Source: Chitinophagaceae bacterium (GTDB taxonomy: Bacteria > Bacteroidota > Bacteroidia > Chitinophagales > Chitinophagaceae). Taken from it: a DNA stretch of 64,000 bases. The notes beneath the pieces were generated by a model. It searched no databases. It saw only the letters and a program-made list of their open reading frames with translations, and had not been told where the DNA came from. Position 1 is the stretch's first letter, and the number at the start of each line of letters is the position of its first letter. Both the position numbers and the translations under genes were made by a program. Location of the stretch: NCBI GenBank assembly GCA_016719815.1, contig JADJYK010000004.1, forward strand, positions 253,637-317,636. The letters run 5' to 3'. Positions 30,324-40,059 of this stretch are shown piece by piece.

Positions 30324-31314
30324 TCAGTTTTACTGCTATAACAGGCTTTTATCGTATCCGGGATAACAGAGACTTTGGTGCCGGTCAAAAAATTTCCTTG
30401 CATACTTCTAACCAGTAATTCCTGGTCGAGAAAAGATATTGTAAGCAAATAACTGTTTCCGGAAAAATCAATTTTTTTTATTTCACCTTTAACCTGACCA
30501 TCCTCTTTTGTGCTGATCGCTAAATGCTCAGGCCGAAAGAGGATTTTTCTTTCATTTCTTGCAAGATTATAATTTGCAGCAAAGAAACTTGTGGTTAAAT
30601 CAGAAAGTACAGTATAATCACCAAAAAGACCGGCACTATATTCTGTTTCCGGTTTAAAATAAATCTCTTCAGCACTGCCTTGCTGAATTATTTTCCGTCT
30701 TTCAATACCAGAATCCTGTCGGCCCAGGAAAGTGTATCGGTTGGTTCGTGTGAAACGATGATACAACTTATTCCCAGTTGCTCCCCAATATCATGAATTA
30801 CTTTTTTTATTGCTCGCTTATGAGCCATATCCATATTTGAGAATGGCTCGTCCAGCAATAACAGTTTTGGGGTAGTGGTAAGTAAACGGGCAAGAACGAT
30901 ACGCTGCCTTTCGCCACCAGACAACTGATTGGTCTTTCTTTTTAGCAAATGATCCACCTGGCATACTTTATAAATCGTCATTGCTTCTTCACCGGTCAGG
31001 AGGTTTCTGCATTCTAACTCCTCTTCTACCCTGTAGTTGTTTCGTAGCTCAAAATACTGGCTCAGGTATGCAATTGCAGGATGACCAGGCAGCAGTTTCT
31101 CCAACGGGCCGGGCACCCGTACATCCTGGAAAAAAACTTCTCCCGCTATGGGTTGTATCAGTCCGGCAATAATTTTTAGCAATGATGTTTTGCCTGAGCC
31201 TGTTTCACCGGCAATGACAATTTTTTCTCCCTCTGCCTGTACAAAACTGGTTTCCCTGAGTAAGGTTATACCATTTTCAATGCGGGAAACATGTTTAACT
31301 TCTAAGAATGCCAT
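30320..31314 (-). CDS. ABC transporter ATP-binding protein with TOBE-like domain, frameshifted
   Basis: This ATPase resembles the importer ATPases of the FbpC/PotA group. Walker A is GETGSGKTS (36-44), the signature LSGGERQR (131-138) and Walker B LLLLDEP (about 151-157), with a switch His in IIVSHEPTD. After the frame break near 30692 (one extra A in GGAAAATAA) the protein continues with a C-terminal TOBE-like region, FRPEHLAI onward, usual in that group. About 331 residues. No permease or binding-protein gene lies next to it, so the substrate cannot be inferred. Confidence 0.88.
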
Positions 31315-31337
31315 TGCAAACCTGCTTTGTGGTAGTA

Positions 31338-31701
31338 TTAGTGGCTGGCCGGTTTTTTATTGCCTGCAGGAAGCAGCTTAAAATATGTAACCCTGAAATT
31401 TCCGTTTATAACTTCTCCCTGCACTTCTGCTTTACGGACTGCGGCGCAAAAACCATCTGCAGCATGCGGATTGCCGTGGTCATCAAGTGTTGTTCCTTCA
31501 ACAAAGTATTTTTTGTTTTTAATCTGTACAGCCAAAAGTACACCCGTCTGCTTTCATTCCTAACATGCATTGACCGCAGGCCACTTTTAATACCTGAACC
31601 GGTTTGGTGCTATCTGGTACTGTTGCCAATGATGTGCCTGACTGTGCGGAGCACATTGCTGCAAACAATATAAAAGAAATAAGAATACCTGCTATTTTCA
31701 T
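31338..31701 (-). CDS. Small secreted DUF6370-like protein, frameshifted
   Basis: The restored protein has a signal peptide (MKIAGILISFILFAAMCSAQ) and a short domain with ACGQCMLGMKADGC, HAADGFCAAVRKAEVQG and VTYFKLLP. This pattern matches what I recall as DUF6370, small exported Cys-rich proteins of unknown function. The CGQC pair suggests metal or redox chemistry, but that is a guess. The frame changes near 31525. Removing one T from GTACTTTTGG joins the parts, so this indel is an apparent insertion. Total about 120 residues. Confidence 0.75.
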
Positions 31702-31759
31702 TGCTGTATATTTTGTTCAAATGTACCAAGAATGCAAGCAGAAAGCTTATCGTATAACG

Positions 31760-32290
31760 TTAATTGATATTTTTTTCCAAATACATAAACTCAAGCGGCA
31801 TTTTATGCTTGCCGGTAATTCCATCTTCTATAAATGGTTTTCTAATGCCTGTATCTGCATAACCGTGGCGTTTGTACCAGTCAATCAGCTCAGAACGAAC
31901 GGAAATGACGGACATGTAGATAATGCGGCAATTGACAAAACGGGTGTATTCTTCGGCCGCTTTTAATATTTCCTTTCCGATACCAGCACCTTGCCTTTGC
32001 GGAGAAACGCTGAACATGCCCAGGTATATTCTTTCGCCCTGTTGCTGCAGGTTTACGCAACCAGTTATTTCGCCGGATTTTTCTACATACTTCAGAAAAA
32101 CACTTCCCTGTTCATTCATTGTTTCGGCTGTTAGTTCAGGGGTTGATCTAGTATCACCGCCAATTAAATGCTCTTCTGTTGTCCAGCCTTTTTGGAAGCT
32201 TCGCCGCGGTAGGCCGTGTTGAGCAGAGCTTGTTATTGCCGGCACATCTGCCGGCACTGCGATATGTATGCGGAGATTTTGAAATTGCAT
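31760..32290 (-). CDS. GNAT-family N-acetyltransferase
   Basis: This is a 176-residue GNAT protein. The acetyl-CoA loop is visible in SVSPQRQGAGIGKEILKAAEEY, and the C-terminal strand in RIIYMSVISVRSELIDWYKRHGY is typical. The substrate is unknown. It is intact and not clearly linked to its neighbours: 58 bases separate it from the DUF6370-like gene. It is unrelated to the RimJ-like acetyltransferase at 29279 beyond sharing the fold. Confidence 0.9.
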   Translation of the reverse strand: MQFQNLRIHIAVPADVPAITSSAQHGLPRRSFQKGWTTEEHLIGGDTRSTPELTAETMNEQGSVFLKYVEKSGEITGCVNLQQQGERIYLGMFSVSPQRQGAGIGKEILKAAEEYTRFVNCRIIYMSVISVRSELIDWYKRHGYADTGIRKPFIEDGITGKHKMPLEFMYLEKNIN

Positions 32291-32330
32291 TTTTTAATGA
32301 TTAAGAAACCGTTGCCTGGTAATTACGTAA

Positions 32331-32353
32331 AGTGCCCTGTTAGGCAGGGCACT
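32331..32353. terminator. Hairpin between the acetyltransferase and the next gene
   Basis: AGTGCCCTG and CAGGGCACT form a perfect nine-base stem. No strong T-run follows, so termination is only probable. It may serve the minus-strand gene ending at 32377. Confidence 0.5.
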
Positions 32354-32376
32354 CTTCATTCATTTTTATATTTCGG

Positions 32377-32811
32377 TTATTTGTAAAAGTTCTTCTTCAT
32401 ACTGTTGTGCACCACCCTGTATTTGCCATCTCTTAACCGGATCTGGTACATATTTTCTATTGCCGTGATATTGGGATTTGAAAGATGCCTCTCGTTGAAC
32501 GGCTCGAGGATATCGGCTTCTGCCACCACTTCGCCTGCGTCGTTAATGTCTTTTCTGAAAACACGGTAGGTAAAATGCCAGAAGTTGAAATCGCCGTCAT
32601 CATGCTTTTCTCCGTAATGGTCGTTGAAGCCTTCGAAGATGAGTTCGTTGGTATGCCCTGAATGTTCTTCAAGCCCTTCTGTAATATTAATGAAGTGATT
32701 CATTTCGGGATCATCGTGGGTAATATTGCTGTCCCAGATTATTTCCCCGTCGAGATAGATTACAAGCCTGTTATCTGCATGAGTGACATTGATCCAGTAT
32801 TCGTGTTTCAT
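32377..32811 (-). CDS. Hypothetical acidic protein
   Basis: I do not recognise this 144-residue protein. It has no signal peptide and no membrane segment, and is rich in Asp, Glu, His and Asn. It opens with beta-rich WINVTHADNRLVIYLDGEIIWDS, then a charged stretch EKHDDGDFNFWHF. The C-terminal part, NITAIENMYQIRLRDGKYRV, is more basic. A small beta-sandwich is possible. It stands alone between two intergenic gaps. Confidence 0.7.
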   Translation of the reverse strand: MKHEYWINVTHADNRLVIYLDGEIIWDSNITHDDPEMNHFINITEGLEEHSGHTNELIFEGFNDHYGEKHDDGDFNFWHFTYRVFRKDINDAGEVVAEADILEPFNERHLSNPNITAIENMYQIRLRDGKYRVVHNSMKKNFYK

Positions 32812-33007
32812 GTGTATTAATATTGATTTTAGATTTCAGGGCAAATTAGCCCATTTTTTGCATTTGGTTATGACGAAAATTATCCCAGCGGGTGATGTTG
32901 GTTATCAGGAGAATGAGTGTTGAGGCTGTATAAGATGAGGTGGATGAGTACTATCATTGGAAAAGGGATGAAAAATGCTGTAACTTATCCTCACAAAATG
33001 AATGGTT

Positions 33008-33442
33008 ATGAAAAAGACATTGCTATTATGGCTGCTGCTGAATGGTGTGCTTTGTTATGGCCAGGAAGCAACACCGGGCAACCAGCTAACACGGGAGGAT
33101 TACCTGAAAAAGAGCAAGAACCAGAAAACGGTGGCGTGGGTACTGCTGGGCGGCGGTGCCGCAATGGCGGTGGCGGGTGGCATTTGGTTTGGCGAATCTT
33201 TTTCGATTGACATTTTTGGACCGGATGAAGACAACAGTGAAGGGGCTGCAGGTGCTGTTATGGTTGCGGGTGTAGCTGCCATGGTGGCCAGCATACCGCT
33301 GTTTATTTCATCGGCACGGAATAAGGGAAGGGCGGAAAAAGTGTCGATTGGGTTTGTACCGGAACAGTTGTCTGCTATGGCTACCAGATTTTACAGAGGG
33401 GGAAAGCACTACCCTGCTGTGGGGGTGCGAATTAATTTTTAG
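33008..33442 (+). CDS. Hypothetical small membrane protein
   Basis: The protein of about 144 residues has an N-terminal signal or anchor (MKKTLLLWLLLNGVLCYGQ) and two Gly/Ala-rich hydrophobic segments, TVAWVLLGGGAAMAVAGGIWFG and GAVMVAGVAAMVASIPLFIS. The C-terminal IGFVPEQ...AVGVRINF looks like an outer-membrane-type ending or a beta hairpin. I start at the ATG at 33008 because it gives a clean signal peptide. An ATG two codons upstream is possible. Similar small proteins are common and unnamed in Bacteroidota. Confidence 0.7.
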   Translation: MKKTLLLWLLLNGVLCYGQEATPGNQLTREDYLKKSKNQKTVAWVLLGGGAAMAVAGGIWFGESFSIDIFGPDEDNSEGAAGAVMVAGVAAMVASIPLFISSARNKGRAEKVSIGFVPEQLSAMATRFYRGGKHYPAVGVRINF

Positions 33443-33716
33443 CTTTTATATTATCTGAACGGAAATAAAAAAGCCTGCGGTGCGGTAAAAACCGGATGCG
33501 GGCTTATTCAATCTTGATGCCAAAAATTAAAAAGCAGAAAAAATGCATTGCATAAAGGGGCTATATCAGGAGAAGCGAAAAATCATATCATAATATGTAA
33601 AATCATCCTTTCGCAGTATTTATTTGTTAATCCATATTGCCATAAAACGGGTTTAACTATATCATTTTTTTGAAAACTTGTTTTTTGTACCTTTTCGGCA
33701 TAAAATAAAATTGGAT

Positions 33717-33962
33717 ATGGCCCGTTCACATCACAGAAAAGCTCATAAGCAAAGGCTGAAAGATTATAAACATGTGCATGAAGACCTTGCCCATGTGCGG
33801 CAAAAAACAGGTACCACTTTTGTATTTACGCTGCTTGGTATAGTGCTGGGTGGCACCGTTGGTTATATTGCCACGGGTGGTGCCCTGCTGTGGATTGCGG
33901 CCGGTATCGTAGTAATGGGCTTTGCAGGCTACCTGCTGGGTAAGCGGGTGGAAAAGGCCTGA
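33717..33962 (+). CDS. Hypothetical protein with basic N-terminus and two membrane helices
   Basis: The ATG at 33717 gives an 81-residue protein: a His/Lys/Arg-rich N-terminal 30 residues (MARSHHRKAHKQRLKDYKHV) and two adjoining transmembrane helices (about 33-53 and 57-75), ending in GKRVEKA. A longer reading from 33678 would add an unlikely leader. TACCTTTT about 25 bases upstream resembles a -7 box. Function unknown. It stops eight bases before the convergent ggt gene ends. Confidence 0.65.
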   Translation: MARSHHRKAHKQRLKDYKHVHEDLAHVRQKTGTTFVFTLLGIVLGGTVGYIATGGALLWIAAGIVVMGFAGYLLGKRVEKA

Positions 33963-33969
33963 TGCGCTG

Positions 33970-35938
33970 TTACCAGGCTATTCCGTAATCCTCACCATGA
34001 TTACTGCTGCCGCCCCAAAGGCTGCTGTGCTTCCAGTCGAAATATATTGCATTGATGGGTCCGCTTGTTCTGTCATCAAACGACAGGATGTATCCCATTT
34101 TTTTTAATTCGCCCCTCACCTGTTCGGATGTTTTATCTATTACTAATAAATGGCCGGGCCTGGGTTTGCGATCGGCTTTTTTGCTGCCGCCTAATGAAAG
34201 CCACAACTGGTTGGTATTAATGTTAGCTGCTTCGGTGGCCTGCTGTACCGTCATTCCAAACTCAACCATATTCAAGAAAAATTGGAGCAGGTTCTGGTCC
34301 TGCGTGTCGCCGCCCTGTACACCAAATGCCAGGAATGGCTTGCCGTCTTTTATAGCAATGGTTGGCGTAAGAGTTACCCTGGGTCTTTTGCCCGGTGCCA
34401 CTACATTAAACGGATTGATTGCAGAGTCGAGTACAAAGCTCTGCATCCGCTGGCTCATACCCACACCTGTATTACCTGCAATGCAGGCGGGCAACCAGCC
34501 ACCACTTGGAGTGATGGAGACTATCCATCCCTCTTTATCAGCTGCCTCTACAGTGGTGGTGCCGCGCCACAGGCGGTCGTAATATAAGGCCTCCGTTGAA
34601 TCTGCTGCGATGGAGGAGCCCCGGGCACTGTAAAGCAAAGAATTATTTTGAAACCCACTATTGATTTCAATGTTTTCTTCTGCCTGAATGCTTATATCAT
34701 GTTTTGGCATGAAGTTGCCGTCTGTTTTATAGTTACTATCTGACAGGGCATTATGCTGCTGCAGGTATTTTTCAAATGGATTTTTGCCATTTCCCATTAA
34801 ATCATACGGATTGCCGGGAGTAAAGAATATATTTCGTTCGGGGTTTATTAATGCCGCTCTTTGTTTTGCATATTCTTTGCTCAACAGCCCTTTTATTGGA
34901 TTTAATGGAGAAAAACAGGGGTCGCCGTAATAAAAATCACGGTCGGCAAAGGCAAGGCTCATGGCCTGGTAAACTGTATTGATATATTGAGCAGAGTTGT
35001 ACCCCATTTTCTTCAAATCGAAATTTTCCAAAATATTCAGCGATTGTAATAACGCTGGCCCCTGTGTCCATTGCTGAAGTTTGTATACATCAATGCCCTT
35101 GTAGTTCACCTGTACAGGTTCTTCTTCAACAGGTTTCCATTTTGCTAAATCCTGCATAGTAATAAGCCCTCCTGTTCCAGCAACCCCGCACAAACTCTTT
35201 CGCAATGTCACCCTTGTAAAAGCGGTTATAAGCAGCCATGATGGCTTCTTTACGGTTCTTTTTCTGTTTTAATGCTGCCTGTTCTGCAGCCACCATTTTG
35301 GTAAGCGTTTGCAGTAAATCTTTCTGCACAAAGATTTCGCCTGCTTCGGGAGCTTCTCTTTTTTCGTCTGAATGCGGCAGCAATACTTTCTTGCTATACG
35401 GCCATTCTTTTATTCTTGCTTTGCCCCGTTCAATACTGTTGGCCGTTTGTGCGTCAATGGGATAACCAGCGGCCATTTGTATGGCAGGTGCCAGCACTTC
35501 TTTGAGACTCATGGTGCCGTATTGGGCCAGCATGTGGCAAAGACCGCCGGGTGTGCCGGGAGTAACAGCTGCCAATGGGCCATACTCCGGAGGGAAATCA
35601 TATCCTTTATTTTTGAAAAACTCAGGTGTGGCGCCTGTGGGAGCAAAGCCCAGGGCATTGAGTGCAATCACCTTTTTTTGTTTTGGGTTATAGATGAGAG
35701 CCTGTGTTTCGCCACCCCAGCTAAGTACATCCCACATGGTGCAGGTGGCGGCGAGCATGGCACAGGCAGCATCAATGGCATTGCCTCCTTTCTGAAAAAT
35801 TATTGCCCCGGCTGTGGCAGCCATTGGCTTACCTGTTATGGCCATCCAGTTTTTGCCATGTAAAGGCGGCTTTTGTGTTTGCTGAGCTGATACAGAAATT
35901 GAAATAGTTATGACTATACTGAAAAAGATTTTTTGCAT
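33970..35938 (-). CDS. ggt: Gamma-glutamyltransferase family protein, frameshifted
   Basis: This is an exported Ntn-hydrolase that should process itself and act on gamma-glutamyl compounds such as glutathione. It has a signal peptide (to SVSA), the N-terminal GGNAIDAACAMLAA region and, in the second frame, GTTTVEAADKEG. That motif carries the Thr at the start of the small subunit. SQRMQSF and GVQGGDTQDQNLLQF follow. The break near 35185 is repaired by one extra G in CGGGGTTGC. About 656 residues. Homologues of this length may favour acyl substrates other than glutathione. Confidence 0.9.
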
Positions 35939-36042
35939 ACTGCTGAAGTTTCAGTATAAAGTTAAGCTGATGTATAATAAAAAGAAACCGCCCCACCTGG
36001 TATTGCAGGCGGAGCGGCCGGTTTATCTTATGTGAGGAATAA

Positions 36043-36519
36043 TTATGCTGATTGTTCAAACTTGAGCAAGGCTCCAGCAGCAGAATAGGTAGCTTCATAT
36101 TTCAGACTGCCCCGCATAAAATGAGCCTTCCATGTGCCGTCATTTCTCAGCTTCCACTCATACACATTATCAATCGGGAAGCGCTGACGGAAAGCATCAA
36201 GTACCACCTGTGGTACAGGACCATCAATGCATATTACTGAATGTGAAGTCTGGTTGCCACTATCATCAAAACCGGCAGAATGACGCTGGCTGCTGTAATT
36301 AAACTGTGCTTCAAAACTGCTGCTGCTATGGCGCTGCCATTCAACAGAAGTGGCACCACTAAAATTACTGACGAGGGATGTACGGACAGCCTGAGGCACT
36401 GCCGAAGCATCCACTACATTGGCATTCCCGTTACCGGTAGTATTATCATCAATAGCTGATTTTGAACATGCTGTAAATGAAATTGCGGCAAAGGCGGCAA
36501 GAATGATTGTGTTTTTCAT
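36043..36519 (-). CDS. Lipoprotein with two PepSY-like repeats
   Basis: The 158-residue protein has a lipobox in SFTACS, so it should be lipid-anchored after export. The mature part has two repeats: VPQAVRTSLVSNFSGATSVEWQRHS with EAQFNYSSQRHSAGFDDSGN, and VPQVVLDAFRQRFPIDNVYEWKLRN with KAHFMRGSLKYEATYSAAG. This resembles the PepSY-like (beta-lactamase-inhibitor-like) family of Bacteroidota. The function is not known. It is monocistronic, divergent from the RRM gene. Confidence 0.8.
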   Translation of the reverse strand: MKNTIILAAFAAISFTACSKSAIDDNTTGNGNANVVDASAVPQAVRTSLVSNFSGATSVEWQRHSSSSFEAQFNYSSQRHSAGFDDSGNQTSHSVICIDGPVPQVVLDAFRQRFPIDNVYEWKLRNDGTWKAHFMRGSLKYEATYSAAGALLKFEQSA

Positions 36520-36575
36520 GACTGTTTTTTTTTCTTTTAATAAATGTTACAATGAATAGTAAGCACCAGATATTA

Positions 36576-36610
36576 TTTTGTAACCACGATTTGAAAAAAA
36601 AGTACATTTG
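36576..36610 (+). promoter_or_regulatory. Bacteroidetes-type promoter for the RRM gene
   Basis: TTTTG at 36576-36580 and TACATTTG at 36603-36610 match -33 and -7 elements with 22 bases between. The ATG is 17 bases further on. Confidence 0.6.
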
Positions 36611-36626
36611 CTGAAAATAATCTCTG

Positions 36627-37016
36627 ATGAAACTGTTTGTAGCCGGCCTTCCGTACGATATGGACGACGCTGAATTAGAAGAATTCTTTGAAAAATTTGG
36701 TACTGTTACCTCCGTTAAGGTGGCTATGGACAGGGAAACCGGTAAAAGCAAAGGATTTGCATTTGTTGAAATGCCTCTTGAAACTGAAGCAAGAGAAGCC
36801 ATTGAAGGGCTTAACAATCTTGCCATCGGCAAAAAAACGCTGGTAGTAAAACAAGCCGAAGAAAAACCCGGCGGCGGTAGTGGTGGTTTCCGCAGCGGTG
36901 GCAGCGGAGGGTATAATAAAGGTGGTAGCGGCGGCTTCCGCAGTGGAGGCGGCGGTGGCGGCGGCTATAACAAAGGTGGCGGTGGCTACGACAGGGATCG
37001 CCGCAGTAAGTACTAA
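36627..37016 (+). CDS. RNA-binding protein with one RRM and a glycine-rich tail
   Basis: The RRM spans residues 1-80, with RNP2 KLFVAGL (2-8) and RNP1 KGFAFVEM (42-49). The tail from about 89 is made of Gly, Ser, Arg and Tyr in repeated blocks such as SGGFRSGG and GGYNKGG. This is the architecture of cyanobacterial and Bacteroidota cold-induced RNA-binding proteins, which bind single-stranded RNA. Monocistronic control by its own promoter is likely. The FKBP gene follows 12 bases later and may share the transcript. Confidence 0.92.
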   Translation: MKLFVAGLPYDMDDAELEEFFEKFGTVTSVKVAMDRETGKSKGFAFVEMPLETEAREAIEGLNNLAIGKKTLVVKQAEEKPGGGSGGFRSGGSGGYNKGGSGGFRSGGGGGGGYNKGGGGYDRDRRSKY

Positions 37017-37028
37017 ATAATCCCCTGC

Positions 37029-38060
37029 ATGCATAAACTTTTTTCGCTGCTATGGCTTGTAGCTGTGGCAAATGCGGTTTTGGCTGCCGATACTACTCAT
37101 GTATCCGTTCAAAATTTTAATCTTTCCGATTCTGTAAAAGCAGTTCAATTCCTGGCAGAGTTTTCTGTTTCATCCATGATAAGCAAAAAGGAGGCTGAAA
37201 TTGGTATTAAAACCGATTTGGTTTCACTTTCATTTGAAGCTGACCGGAAAGAAAAAGAAATAACGTTTGGTTTTCCTGAAGGTGCTCAGATACTTGCGAC
37301 AGGCGAAGAGGCAGAGCCGGAAAATGATGAAGTGGAATGGAAGTATGACTGGAATGTGAATGAGAAGTACAAACTGCTGTTGTCTATTGCACAGGATTCT
37401 GCCAGCAACTTTATGCTTTACTCAGGATATGTTTTTTTACCAAAGGAAAATAAATGGAAACTAATTGCCACTTGTAAAATTCAGGGCCGGTGGAACAGCA
37501 TACAAAAGCCCTCTGTTTTCTACACAACGGGGAAAAAAAATAAAGTAAATGCTGTCTTTTCTCAGGCATGGGTACAGCGCAATACCGGAAGCTGGAAAAA
37601 CATGCTGGACAATAAATCCTCTAACCCTGTTATCAATCTTGCTTCGCACCTGGATAGCCTTACCCGCCATGCTGCAGAAATATCAATTATTAAAGCTGCA
37701 ATCGAAAAGGGATTAACTGAAACAAAAGAAAACAAGGATGATGTTTTTTATAAAATAATATTACAAGGAACGGGACAGCAGGTGAATATAACAGATACGG
37801 TAACTGTTTTCTATAAAGGCACCTTATTCGGAACTGGTGAAATTTTTGACCAGACAAGAGACAAACCGGCTACCTTCCCTTTAAACAGACTTATTAGAGG
37901 CTGGCAAATTGGCGTTCCGCTATGCAAAGTGGGTGCAACAATTAAACTGGTCATCCCTTCTGCCCTTGCTTATTCAATTAGAACAAGAGCATCAAAAATT
38001 CCTCCTAACAGCATTTTGGTTTTCGAGGTGGAGATTGTTGATATGAAGGCGGCAAACTGA
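37029..38060 (+). CDS. Exported protein with C-terminal FKBP-type prolyl isomerase domain
   Basis: The 343-residue protein has a signal peptide (cleavage near VLAAD, residue 20). Residues 21-220 form a domain I cannot name with confidence. Its FLPKENKWKLIATCKIQG stretch resembles the DUF3472 region. Residues 240-343 form an FKBP domain: VTVFYKGTLFGTGEIFDQT, FPLNRLIRGWQIGVPLCKVG, LVIPSALAYS and PPNSILVFEVEIVD. FKBPs isomerise prolyl bonds and help folding of exported proteins. Some conserved FKBP aromatic residues look changed, so activity is not certain. It follows the RRM gene closely. Confidence 0.85.
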   Translation: MHKLFSLLWLVAVANAVLAADTTHVSVQNFNLSDSVKAVQFLAEFSVSSMISKKEAEIGIKTDLVSLSFEADRKEKEITFGFPEGAQILATGEEAEPENDEVEWKYDWNVNEKYKLLLSIAQDSASNFMLYSGYVFLPKENKWKLIATCKIQGRWNSIQKPSVFYTTGKKNKVNAVFSQAWVQRNTGSWKNMLDNKSSNPVINLASHLDSLTRHAAEISIIKAAIEKGLTETKENKDDVFYKIILQGTGQQVNITDTVTVFYKGTLFGTGEIFDQTRDKPATFPLNRLIRGWQIGVPLCKVGATIKLVIPSALAYSIRTRASKIPPNSILVFEVEIVDMKAAN

Positions 38061-38120
38061 TTACGCTCAACCTGCATATAGAATATTTTCATTAGCTTTC
38101 ATGATGTAACATTTTTTCTT

Positions 38121-39315
38121 ATGAAAGCAATGCTTTTTTCTCCATTTTCTTTACAGGCAATATTTTTTTACATCTGCCCAAAATTATGTAACCCTTCACG
38201 AAGACTGCAACTACGGTGGCAGAAGTTATTTTCTTGAAGCCGGCACTTACCGCTATTACCAGATGCGTATTGGAAATGATAAACTATCCTGTATACAGAT
38301 ACCACACGGATTCAAAGTAACCATTTATGAAGATGATGAGTTTCGGGGCCGGTCAAAAACATTTACATCCAATGTGGCCTGCCTTGACTCTGTATGGAAT
38401 GATATGGCATCTTCCATTGTTGTGGAAAATTCAAATTACCAGCAGGGCAATCCTTCTGATTATGTAGTTTTTTACAATGATTGTTATACAAAAGGGTTTT
38501 ATCGCAGCCTGCGGCCCGGCACATACAAGGGCGATGAACTGGGCGAACTAAAAAATAATATTTCTTCGTTCTATATTTTTGGCAACCTGCGGGTAAGAGT
38601 TTTTGTCAATAATGAAACTGCCAGTGGCTATTACAACACCTTTGAAACGACACAAAGCTGCCTGGGCAGTATGTATAATGATAAAATCAGTTCCCTGGTT
38701 ATTGAGTACAAGCCGTACAACAGTGGAGGGAATACAGGCGGAGGTATGAACAATAACGGAAATTTTGCCACTTTCTATGCTGATTGCAATTACGGAGGTA
38801 ACGCCATTCGTCTGCAACCTGGTTATTATCCGGGCGAAAAGCTGGGAATTATGAAATATGCAATAGCATCAATCCAAATACCATCCAACTTTCAGATAAA
38901 AGCTTTCATTAATAATGACAACCTGTATGGTGGATCAAAACTAATAAACACAAAGAGTTCATGCCTTGATTACAGTATAAAAAATAAGATTGGCTCGCTG
39001 GTAGTGGAAGAAAGAAGCGGCTATGGCGGAAATAATAATCTGCCCACAACTGATGCTGTGGTTATTTATACGGATGCAAATTACAAAGGACAGTCTTCTT
39101 ACCTGCTCCCCGGCTCATTCAGTAAAATGACACAGGCAGACGGATTTCCCGCTAAAGCGCTAAGTTCCCTGCATGTTCCGCCTGGCTTCAGGGTTGTATT
39201 ATACGAACATGAGAATTTCGGTGGTAAATCGATTACCATTACAGAATCAAGATCGGGATTTAGCTATTCCAGTTGGAACGATAGGGCCTCTTCAATAAAA
39301 GTGTACAGGTATTAA
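38121..39315 (+). CDS. Secreted beta/gamma-crystallin repeat protein, frameshifted at signal peptide
   Basis: The protein consists of four consecutive beta/gamma-crystallin double units, each about 85-95 residues with two Greek-key motifs. The first motif of a unit begins like VTLHEDCNYGGRSYFLEAG, the second like FKVTIYEDDEFRGRSKTF. The Ca-binding pattern N/D-N/D-x-x-S/T-S is clear as NDMASS, NDKISS and NDRASS in units 1, 2 and 4, and changed to NKIGS in unit 3. The ORF joins an upstream ATG (38121) with a hydrophobic leader after a one-base change in the T-run near 38165, giving cleavage before QNYVTL. It is probably exported, calcium-binding and structural. The end overlaps cutC by four bases. 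Confidence 0.85.
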
Positions 39316-40058
39316 CATTCATTATTTAGTGCATCTCTCAATGCCCTTACATCTTCCGGATGAATCGCATTATTGCTATAGCTTTCAGCCGAGTTGACAA
39401 AAGCAGGATGAATAAACTCCATACGTGAATTTTCTTTTCCCCTCAATGAAGAATGAAACTCAATGCATCCCGTTTTTGCTGCCAGCATTTTTATATTATC
39501 TGCCCTTACACCACTGCCCGGCATGATGATAATCCTTCCCTCTGCAGCTTCGTTGAGTGCTGCAATAAGCCCGACCCCCTCGGGGGCAGCAGGCTGCTGA
39601 CCTGAAGTAAGAATTCTTTCACAGCCTATTTGAATTAATTGTTTCATCGCTTCAAATGGTTCTTTACAACGGTCAAATGCACGGTGAAATGTAATTCGCA
39701 TCGGATAAGCAGCTTCCACCAATAAACCGTTACGCTTTATGTCAATGGTTCCGTCAGCGTTCAGCATTCCTATTACAATTCCATCGCAACCCAATTGTTT
39801 AAACAGCTTTACGTCACTGAGCATAATTTCAAATTCTTCTTCTGTATAAAGAAAATCACCACCACGGGGGCGGATAATCGGGAACAACTGAATGGCAAAT
39901 TTTTCCCTGCAAAATTGCACGGTGCCGTAAGACGGTGTGGTGCCTCCTTCTGCGAGATTAGCACATAATTCAATTCGGTCTGCCCCGCCTTCAACTGCCG
40001 AATTTGTGGTACTGAAGTCAGAAGTAGCTATCTCAATAATGTATCTGGTATTTTCCAT
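39312..40058 (-). CDS. cutC: CutC-family protein
   Basis: This is a TIM-barrel protein of the CutC family, named for copper tolerance, although its true function is disputed. Typical stretches are YIIEIATSDF, GGADRIELCANLAEGGTTPSYG, IIRPRGGDFLYTEEE, HRAFDRCKEP and ILTSGQ. I use the ATG at 40058 (248 residues), two bases after the stop of the upstream asparaginase gene, in place of a longer reading into it. The two genes are a transcription unit. Convergent overlap with the crystallin gene is four bases. Confidence 0.92.
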   Translation of the reverse strand: MENTRYIIEIATSDFSTTNSAVEGGADRIELCANLAEGGTTPSYGTVQFCREKFAIQLFPIIRPRGGDFLYTEEEFEIMLSDVKLFKQLGCDGIVIGMLNADGTIDIKRNGLLVEAAYPMRITFHRAFDRCKEPFEAMKQLIQIGCERILTSGQQPAAPEGVGLIAALNEAAEGRIIIMPGSGVRADNIKMLAAKTGCIEFHSSLRGKENSRMEFIHPAFVNSAESYSNNAIHPEDVRALRDALNNEC

Positions 40059-40059
40059 A

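Noticed and set aside
35983..36025. Terminator after the lipoprotein gene (AAACCG...CGGTTT)
   Set aside because: The stem is imperfect and lacks a T-run, so I did not list it.
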